This document shows, piece after piece, positions 1-4,325 of a DNA stretch of 6,422 bases. Position numbers and translations under genes: made by a program. The notes beneath the pieces are model-generated. The model worked only from the letters and a program-made list of their open reading frames with translations. It did no database searches and was not told where the DNA came from. Positions within the stretch are counted from its first letter, which is position 1. The number at the start of each line of letters is the position of its first letter. The stretch comes from Acidobacteriota bacterium (GTDB lineage: Bacteria; Acidobacteriota; Vicinamibacteria; Vicinamibacterales; 2-12-FULL-66-21), in the NCBI GenBank assembly GCA_013817065.1, contig JACDDJ010000279.1:1-6422 (forward strand). The letters run 5' to 3'.

Positions 1-1330
1 ATCCTCCGCACACCGACGCCATCGATGAGGAGCCGTTGGACTCCAGGATCTCGGAGACGACGCGAACGGTGTAGGGGAAGTTCTCTTCCATCGGCATCAT
101 CGGATACAGCGCTCGCTCGGCGAGGGCGCCGTGACCGATCTCGCGCCGGCCGGGGCCGCGCAGGAACTTGACTTCACCGACCGAGAAGGGCGGGAAGTTG
201 TAGTGCAGCATGAAGCGCTTCCAGGTCTCGCCGTCCACGGTCTCGACCTTCTGCTGGTCGTCGGCGGTCCCGAGCGTGGCACTCACAAGTGCCTGCGTCT
301 CACCGCGCGTGAACAGGCAGGAGCCGTGAGTCCGGGGCAGCACGCCGACTTCGATCGTGATGTTGCGGATCTCGTCGAACCGGCGGCCGTCGAGGCGCTG
401 GCCGCGGTCGAGAATTTCCTCGCGGAGAATCTTCTCCTTCAGGCTCTTGGCCACCGCCTTCTGTTCCGCCTTCCGGGTCGGGTCCTCGTCGGACAGGCCG
501 GCGACGTACTCGCTGATGACCTTGTCGACCGTCGCGTAATTTTCCAGCTTGTCCTTGATGCGCATCGCGGCCGACAGCGGTCCGAGGACCTTACCTTCGA
601 CGTCCGCCACGAGCTCCTTCGAGACCGCCTTCTTCGGCGCGGCCACGCGCTTGGCCTTTCCCGCTTGCTTCGCCAGCTCGTCGATGCCGGCAACAATCTC
701 CTTGATCGCGGCGTGTCCGGCCTCCAGAGCTCCGACCATCTGTGCTTCCGGCACTTCCTGCGCGCCGGCTTCGACCATCACGATCCCGTCCTTGCTGCCC
801 GCGACGATCAGGTCCAGCGTGCTGCGCTTCCGCTGCTCGTAGGTCGGGTTGATGATGAAGTTGCCGTCCGCGTGACCGACGCGCACACCCGCGATCGTCC
901 GCTGCTGCGGAACGCTCGAGAGCGCCAGAGCCGCCGACGCGCCAGTGATCGAGAGCACGTCAGAGTCATTCAGTTCGTCGGCGGAGAGCACCAGCGCGAT
1001 GATCTGGGTCTCGTTGCGCCAGCCGGCGGGAAACAGCGGGCGGATGGGGCGATCGATCAAGCGGCTGGTGAGCACTTCCTTTTCGGGCGGCTTGCCTTCG
1101 CGCTTGAAGAATCCGCCAGGGATGCGGCCCGAGGCGTAGGTGTTTTCCTTGTAGTCGCACGTGAGCGGAAGGAAATCCACTCCTTCGCGCGGGTTCGGAT
1201 CCGCGCACGCGGTTACGAGAACCATCGTGTCACCGAGGCGGACGATGACGGCGCCATCAGCCTGCTTGGCCAGCCGGCCGGTTTCAAGCGATAGAGTCTT
1301 GCCGCCGAACGAAATGTCGCGTGTGTGCAT
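1..1330 (-). CDS. pnp: Polyribonucleotide nucleotidyltransferase (PNPase), 3' part outside window
   Basis: PNPase degrades RNA 3' to 5' by phosphorolysis, releasing nucleoside diphosphates, and is a core degradosome or exosome-like trimer in the cytoplasm. The 443 visible residues begin MHTRDISFGGKTLSLETG, which matches the usual PNPase N-terminus and sets the ATG at 1330. The first RNase PH domain covers about residues 5-145 and contains the typical GGFFKREGKP (72-81) and the SRLIDRPIRPLFP stretch (89-101). A helical linker with Lys/Ala-rich sequence follows (about 210-300). The second RNase PH domain starts near 308 (RGQRLDGRR) and includes RGPGRREIGHGALAERAL (391-408) and SNGSSSMASVCGG at the edge. 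The catalytic Asp residues, the KH domain and the S1 domain would lie outside the window; family length is about 700 residues. It follows rpsO after 122 nt, the classic rpsO-pnp pair. The upstream sequence is purine-rich (GGACAGAGAGACAT) but has only a weak Shine-Dalgarno match. No frameshift is seen. Confidence 0.97.
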   Translation of the reverse strand, partial: MHTRDISFGGKTLSLETGRLAKQADGAVIVRLGDTMVLVTACADPNPREGVDFLPLTCDYKENTYASGRIPGGFFKREGKPPEKEVLTSRLIDRPIRPLFPAGWRNETQIIALVLSADELNDSDVLSITGASAALALSSVPQQRTIAGVRVGHADGNFIINPTYEQRKRSTLDLIVAGSKDGIVMVEAGAQEVPEAQMVGALEAGHAAIKEIVAGIDELAKQAGKAKRVAAPKKAVSKELVADVEGKVLGPLSAAMRIKDKLENYATVDKVISEYVAGLSDEDPTRKAEQKAVAKSLKEKILREEILDRGQRLDGRRFDEIRNITIEVGVLPRTHGSCLFTRGETQALVSATLGTADDQQKVETVDGETWKRFMLHYNFPPFSVGEVKFLRGPGRREIGHGALAERALYPMMPMEENFPYTVRVVSEILESNGSSSMASVCGG

Positions 1331-1387
1331 ATGTCTCTCTGTCCTGTGTGAGCTGCGCCAGCTTCTGGTGCTTCGCGTTTGATTCCT

Positions 1388-1444
1388 GCAGGCCCGGCCT
1401 TCAGGCCGCGACGGTGCGACGCCCGACCTGGAAGGTCGGCCTGC
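1388..1444. repeat. Multi-hairpin palindromic element in the rpsO-pnp spacer
   Basis: The spacer holds a nested inverted-repeat structure. A perfect 7-bp outer stem pairs GCAGGCC (1388-1394) with GGCCTGC (1438-1444). It encloses one hairpin with CGGCCT (1395-1400) and AGGCCG (1403-1408), and a second with CCGACCT (1423-1429) and AGGTCGG (1433-1439). The second hairpin shares two bases with the outer stem, so the two compete slightly. The structure resembles the REP-like intergenic elements abundant in some GC-rich genomes; I recall similar GGCCTGAAGGCC / GGTCGG elements in acidobacterial sequences but cannot verify this. No U-tract follows on the transcribed minus strand, so it is not a standard intrinsic terminator. 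In Escherichia coli this spacer carries a terminator and RNase III sites through which pnp is autoregulated, so a processing role is possible here but is inference. Confidence 0.7.
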
Positions 1445-1452
1445 CGGGGGTG

Positions 1453-1722
1453 TTACTTACGGATACCGAGACGCTTGATGAGGTCGGCGTAGCGCTCGAC
1501 GTTCTTCGCCTTCAGGTAATCGAGGAGGCTGCGACGCTGGCTAACGAGCTTGAGGAGCCCGCGGCGCGAGTGGTGGTCTTTCGCGTGCGTCTTGAAGTGT
1601 TCTGTCAGGTAGTTGATGCGCTCGCTGAGAAGCGCGACCTGAACTTCGGGGGAGCCGGTATCGGTGTCGTGGGTCTTGTAACCGCCGATGACTTCCGTCT
1701 TCTTATCTTTGCTGAATGCCAC
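1453..1722 (-). CDS. rpsO: 30S ribosomal protein S15 (bS15/uS15)
   Basis: S15 binds the three-way junction of helices 20-22 in the central domain of 16S rRNA and nucleates platform assembly of the 30S subunit. The 89-residue product has the exact usual family length. It shows the signature pattern: THDTDTGSPEVQVALLSERI near residues 17-36, TEHFKTHAKDHHSRRGLL (39-56) with the His/Ser/Arg rRNA-contact segment, and the C-terminal QRRSLLDYLK...YADLIKRLGIRK. The start codon is GTG at 1722, supported by the family N-terminus (AFSKDKK) and by a strong GGAGGT at 1733-1728 with about six bases to the start. It lies 81 nt after truB and 122 nt before pnp. The gene often autoregulates translation through its leader in other bacteria; whether that happens here cannot be read from sequence alone. 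Confidence 0.98.
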   Translation of the reverse strand: MAFSKDKKTEVIGGYKTHDTDTGSPEVQVALLSERINYLTEHFKTHAKDHHSRRGLLKLVSQRRSLLDYLKAKNVERYADLIKRLGIRK

Positions 1723-1803
1723 GCTGTACCTCCACGCACGGCCCAGACCTCAACGCGAAATGCGCTGCACCAGACCGCCGTAACTTGCTTGAGACTCAAT
1801 ATT
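1723..1803 (-). promoter_or_regulatory. rpsO leader with strong Shine-Dalgarno and small palindrome
   Basis: The 81-nt spacer between the truB stop and the rpsO GTG holds a clear Shine-Dalgarno, GGAGGT at 1733-1728. Immediately after the truB stop is the short odd palindrome TTGAGACTCAA (1789-1799). Nearer the gene is a weak 3-bp GCG/CGC hairpin around AAAT. No convincing -35/-10 pair was found on the minus strand. S15 represses its own mRNA through differently shaped leaders in several phyla, so this spacer is where such a structure would sit; that role is inferred from context only. Many clusters carry ribF at this position, and no coding sequence is present here. Confidence 0.4.
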
Positions 1804-2769
1804 TTACACCAGCACGACCGAGGGCCGCACAAGTCCGTCGGGCCCGACTTCCGCGAGTGCAAGCAGCATCCCGGCCTCGTTCATCAGCCGCACGCGGTGG
1901 CCGCTTCGCAGGCCGCCCGATCCGCTGCCGCCACCTGAGATGGCGCCGGCAGCCGTTGATATGGGGCCTGACCCCATTGGCGCGAAGTCCTGCGGTGACA
2001 CGTAGTTACCGTGAGCCGTACGATCGGCGCCGCGGGCGTTCAGCCGGACGGCTGGCATGTCGGGCAGCAGCTCCGAAAGGGGGATGAGATGGGTGACTGC
2101 GGACTCATTATCACGGTCGAGGTCGTCCAGCGGGACTGCCCGATCGAGACCGAAAACCCCGGCGCGGGTGCGTCGGAGCGACTCGAGGTGGGCGCCACAG
2201 CCGAGGACGGTCCCGAGGTCGTGCGCCAGCGAGCGGACATAGAAGCCGGCCGTGCTGATGATCTCGAGCTGTACGAGCCCGTCTTCGAGTCCCAGTAAGT
2301 TCAACTCGCGGACCGCGACCTCTACCGCTGAGAGTGCCGTCGGCTCGTTGCGGCGCGCCAGCTTATAGGCCGGGACGCCGCCCACTTTCTTGGCGGAATA
2401 GGGAGGCGGCATCTGCTGAAACGTGCCGCGGAATCCCGTCAGCGCGGCTTCAACCTGCTCTCGATCGATGGCCGGAGCCGGCGGTGGCGCTCCGCCTGCC
2501 GCCAGCCTCGCGGCGGCGTCGTAGGTGTCAGTGGCGCTTCCAAGCCGGACCCCGGCTTCATAGACCTTCTCGCTCGACGAGAGATAAGTGGCCAGGCGCG
2601 TCGCCCGCCCAATCACCAGCGGGAGGACGCCGGTGGCCATCGGATCGAGGGTACCGGTGTGACCGATCCGCTTCTCACGGAGCGCGCGGCGCGCCCGCGC
2701 CACGACGTCATGCGACGTGGGACCGAGCGGCTTGTCGATCACCAGGACGCCGTCCAGGGGGTGGATCAT
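1804..2769 (-). CDS. truB: tRNA pseudouridine(55) synthase TruB
   Basis: TruB isomerises uridine 55 of the tRNA T-loop to pseudouridine and also acts as a tRNA chaperone. The 321-residue product opens with MIHPLDGVLVIDKPLGPTSH, the family N-terminus, so ATG 2769 is chosen. A longer reading from a GTG at 2805 would add only residues encoded by the adjacent repeat. The catalytic motif GHTGTLDPMATGVLP (36-50) carries the nucleophilic Asp42. Also visible are EKVYEAGVRLGSATDTYD (67-84), the PPPYSAKKVGGVPAYKLAR region (121-139) and GFYVRSLAHDLG (175-186). The C-terminal PUA-like part (from about 240) is interrupted by a Gly/Ser/Ala-rich stretch at about 262-286, which includes a 17-bp DNA palindrome, before family-like sequence resumes at HRVRLMNEAGMLLALAEV (291-308). 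The catalytic domain is intact, so activity is expected. It lies 93 nt after nrnA; the Shine-Dalgarno is part of a heptad repeat. Confidence 0.97.
   Translation of the reverse strand: MIHPLDGVLVIDKPLGPTSHDVVARARRALREKRIGHTGTLDPMATGVLPLVIGRATRLATYLSSSEKVYEAGVRLGSATDTYDAAARLAAGGAPPPAPAIDREQVEAALTGFRGTFQQMPPPYSAKKVGGVPAYKLARRNEPTALSAVEVAVRELNLLGLEDGLVQLEIISTAGFYVRSLAHDLGTVLGCGAHLESLRRTRAGVFGLDRAVPLDDLDRDNESAVTHLIPLSELLPDMPAVRLNARGADRTAHGNYVSPQDFAPMGSGPISTAAGAISGGGSGSGGLRSGHRVRLMNEAGMLLALAEVGPDGLVRPSVVLV
1961..1977. repeat. REP-like palindrome inside the truB coding region
   Basis: ATGGGG (1961-1966) and CCCCAT (1972-1977) form a perfect 6-bp inverted repeat around CCTGA. On the coding strand it reads ATGGGGTCAGGCCCCAT and is translated as Met-Gly-Ser-Gly-Pro-Ile (TruB residues 265-270), preserving frame. 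It sits inside a low-complexity Gly/Ser/Ala segment that is not typical of TruB. The GGGGTC..CCCC core is reminiscent of REP palindromes mobilised by RAYT (IS200-like) transposases in several GC-rich genomes. That link is from memory and no RAYT gene is present in the window. Confidence 0.55.
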
Positions 2770-2771
2770 CT

Positions 2772-2850
2772 CAACTTCCAAACCCCAACTTCCACCTTCC
2801 AACACATGCCCGAACGGGTTGGCTTTTGGAAGTTGGTAGTTGGTAATTGG
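2772..2850. repeat. Phased heptad-repeat palindrome between nrnA and truB
   Basis: From 2772 the plus strand divides into eleven consecutive 7-nt units plus two bases. The first five (2772-2806) are variants of CAACTTC: CAACTTC occurs twice, with CAAACCC, CACCTTC and CAACACA. The last four (2821-2848) are variants of GGAAGTT (GGCTTTT, GGAAGTT, GGTAGTT, GGTAATT), close to the reverse complement of the first set. The two arms stay on the same 7-nt grid. The longest perfect pairing is CCAACTTCCA (2785-2794) with TGGAAGTTGG (2827-2836). The centre has a small CCCG-AA-CGGG palindrome (2809-2818). It fills nearly all of the 93-nt spacer and reaches to within 2 nt of the truB ATG. It resembles in style the heptanucleotide STRR repeats known in cyanobacteria, but I do not claim homology. 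Confidence 0.8.
2775..2779 (-). promoter_or_regulatory. truB ribosome-binding site embedded in heptad repeat
   Basis: On the minus strand GGAAG (2779-2775) lies five bases before the truB ATG at 2769 and is the only purine-rich Shine-Dalgarno-like sequence nearby. It is part of the first CAACTTC unit (read as GAAGTTG on the coding strand) of the heptad palindrome. Pairing of this unit with the opposite arm, for example CAACTTCCA (2772-2780) with TGGAAGTTG (2827-2835), would bury it. Confidence 0.55.
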
Positions 2851-2876
2851 CCCGCGTCGCGATCAAACCGCGGGCC
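2849..2876 (-). other. Hairpin overlapping the nrnA stop codon
   Basis: GGCCCGCG (2849-2856) and CGCGGGCC (2869-2876) form a perfect 8-bp GC-only inverted repeat with a 12-nt loop that contains the nrnA TGA stop (2865-2863). The following minus-strand sequence is AATTACCAACTACC, without a U-run, so a strong intrinsic terminator is unlikely. It may pause polymerase, protect an RNA 3' end, or be a chance outcome of high GC. Confidence 0.45.
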
Positions 2877-3870
2877 TGGACTCGAGCCCCTGCGCGATGG
2901 CGCGGACGATGCGGTTCACGATGCCGGCGCGGAGGTCGGCAAGATGGCCCGTGACGGTGAAGCCGGCGGCATTCTTGTGGCCGCCGCCGCCGAACTCGCT
3001 CGCCACCTCGCGGACGTCGACGTCGTACTTCGATCGCATGCTCACACGGACGTCGCCGGTGCCGGTCACCTTGAAGAACACCACCGCCTGGATCTCACGC
3101 GCGGTGAGAGGCAGATTGATCAGCCCCTCGGTGTCGTTGTTGGTGCTTCCGGTGGCGGCGAGCATCTGATCGTCCATGTAGAGCACGGCAAGACGGCCTT
3201 CGTCCACCAGCTCCATGTCGTCGAGCAGCGCGCCAATCAGCTTCAGCTTCCCGAAGCTGTTGCTGTCGAAGACCCGCCGGGCCATCACCGCCGGCGTCAC
3301 TCCAGCCTCAACGCACTGCCGGCAGATGTCGAAGGTCCGCGGCGTGATGTGCGAGTGATGGAACGAGCCGGTGTCGGTCAGGATCGCGAGATAGACATGG
3401 GTCGCGATTTCGAGGGAGAGCGGTACGCCGAGTGCGCGAATCAGGTCGAAGACCATCTCGCCGCACGCGGCCGACGACTCGTCGTGCCAGTTCAGCGCGC
3501 CGTACATGCGGTTGCCCGCATGGTGGTCGATGTTAACGAGGAACTCCTGCTCGAGGCCGGCGACACCCGTGCGCGTCAGATCGCTGCACTCCATGACGAT
3601 CACGGCGTCGACGTCGGGTTTCTCGACCCGGGCGGCGATCTCGATGCGCTCCATGCCGGGGAAGTCCTGGTAGTGATCGGGCGCCGGATCGGAGTTCACG
3701 ATCCGGACCTGCTTACCGAGCGCGTCCAGCGCGAAGGCCATCGCCAGTTGCGAGCCGATCGAGTCGCCGTCCGGGCGGGCGTGGGAGGTGATCAGGAACC
3801 GCTGCTTCTCGAGAATCGCGTTGCGTATCTGCTCGAACGGTCGGGGATCACTTGGCGGGGTCTGTGTCAT
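2863..3870 (-). CDS. nrnA: NrnA-type DHH/DHHA1 phosphoesterase (oligoribonuclease / pAp phosphatase)
   Basis: Members of this family hydrolyse 2-5-nt RNA fragments and, in many cases, 3'-phosphoadenosine 5'-phosphate (pAp). The 335-residue product has the DHH domain motifs in order: HARPDGDSIGS (30-40), a motif II region VMECSD (92-97), DHH (115-117), and TDTGSF (165-170), which carries the fourth metal-site Asp166. The DHHA1 domain ends with the substrate-binding GGGGHKNAAG (294-303). Length and spacing are normal. One oddity is Glu94 where I expect the motif II Asp; this may be lineage-specific. ATG 3870 is preceded by AGGAG with a short 3-nt spacing and overlaps the end of rbfA by 23 nt, which suggests translational coupling. 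Being in one operon with pnp fits a role in finishing RNA decay. A cyclic-dinucleotide (GdpP-like) function is unlikely because no membrane or PAS part is present. The symbol reflects family, not proven substrate. Confidence 0.92.
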   Translation of the reverse strand: MTQTPPSDPRPFEQIRNAILEKQRFLITSHARPDGDSIGSQLAMAFALDALGKQVRIVNSDPAPDHYQDFPGMERIEIAARVEKPDVDAVIVMECSDLTRTGVAGLEQEFLVNIDHHAGNRMYGALNWHDESSAACGEMVFDLIRALGVPLSLEIATHVYLAILTDTGSFHHSHITPRTFDICRQCVEAGVTPAVMARRVFDSNSFGKLKLIGALLDDMELVDEGRLAVLYMDDQMLAATGSTNNDTEGLINLPLTAREIQAVVFFKVTGTGDVRVSMRSKYDVDVREVASEFGGGGHKNAAGFTVTGHLADLRAGIVNRIVRAIAQGLESRPAV

Positions 3871-4255
3871 CGTCTCCTGGCAGGTCGTTCAAGTGGGGGT
3901 TCGCCTCGCGTTCAGCCTGGATGTCGAGCATGATCCGCTCGATGCGATCCTGCTGCGCGATGCTTTCGTCGTAGAAGAACTCGAGCGCGGGTACGTGCTT
4001 CAGCTGGAGGCGGCGGCCGATCTGGCGTCGCAGGAATGGCTTCGCCCGTTCGAGCGCCTTGCCCGTTTCCGCCCGTGCCTTGTCATCGCCGAGGGTCGTG
4101 TACAGCACCCGCGCCTGCTGAAGATCCGGCGTGACCTTCACCCGTGTGATTGTGAGGAACCCGATGCCCGGATCGTGGACTTCGCGCGTGATCAACTCCG
4201 CGATCTCGGCGCGGATCTGGTCACCGACACGATCGGGGCGGGAGCCTTGGGCCAT
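3848..4255 (-). CDS. rbfA: 30S ribosome-binding factor RbfA
   Basis: RbfA is a late 30S assembly factor with a KH-like fold that binds near helices 1, 28, 44 and 45 of 16S rRNA, aids 5' end maturation, and is important in the cold. The 135 residues show the family pattern: RPDRVGDQIRAEIAELITREVHDP at about 6-29, GFLTITRVKVTPDLQQARV (32-50), a central ALERAKPFLRRQIGRRLQLKHVPALEF segment (67-93), and the typical C-terminal FYDESIAQQDRIERIML (94-110). The tail is acidic (DDDTD). The start at 4255 is firm: a TAA stop lies in frame only two codons upstream and the N-terminus fits the family. No Shine-Dalgarno is seen; the upstream bases are GTAATCCCCA. It follows infB by 70 nt and overlaps nrnA by 23 nt. 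Confidence 0.95.
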   Translation of the reverse strand: MAQGSRPDRVGDQIRAEIAELITREVHDPGIGFLTITRVKVTPDLQQARVLYTTLGDDKARAETGKALERAKPFLRRQIGRRLQLKHVPALEFFYDESIAQQDRIERIMLDIQAEREANPHLNDLPGDDDTDPAK

Positions 4256-4280
4256 TGGGGATTACTGCGAACCGAAACGG

Positions 4281-4307
4281 GCAGGCGCCGATCGGCTCGG
4301 CCCCTGC
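4281..4307 (-). other. Hairpin in the infB-rbfA spacer
   Basis: GCAGG (4281-4285) pairs with CCTGC (4303-4307) and GCCGA (4287-4291) with TCGGC (4297-4301), with one mismatch between the stems (4286/4302) and a 5-nt loop. It lies 25 nt before the rbfA ATG in the transcript and 18 nt after the infB stop. No U-run follows, so it is not a typical terminator. It may influence rbfA translation or mRNA processing, but GC-rich spacers form such structures by chance. Confidence 0.4.
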
Positions 4308-4325
4308 ATCGTGGTGGTCGGCCGT

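Noticed and set aside
131..1294. 387-codon open frame on the plus strand opposite pnp
   Set aside because: It is a shadow of the pnp codons in a GC-rich genome; the translation has no recognisable domain and the minus strand encodes unmistakable PNPase.
1388..1444. Intrinsic terminator after rpsO
   Set aside because: The stems are strong but no U-tract follows on the minus strand, and pnp normally depends on readthrough from rpsO.
1789..1799. Promoter or operator at TTGAGACTCAA upstream of rpsO
   Set aside because: No matching -10 element at suitable distance; an 11-nt palindrome alone is too short to support an operator call.
2770..2805. N-terminal extension of TruB from a GTG at 2805
   Set aside because: The 12 extra residues are simply translated heptad repeat; the conserved TruB N-terminus starts at ATG 2769, which has its own Shine-Dalgarno-like site.
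2772..2850. CRISPR array
   Set aside because: The units are 7 nt, contiguous and inverted across a centre, with no spacers and no cas genes.
2659..3933. 424-codon plus-strand open frame opposite nrnA and the truB 5' end
   Set aside because: It crosses two real genes and a repeat spacer on the other strand and its sequence is low-complexity, as expected for an antisense frame.
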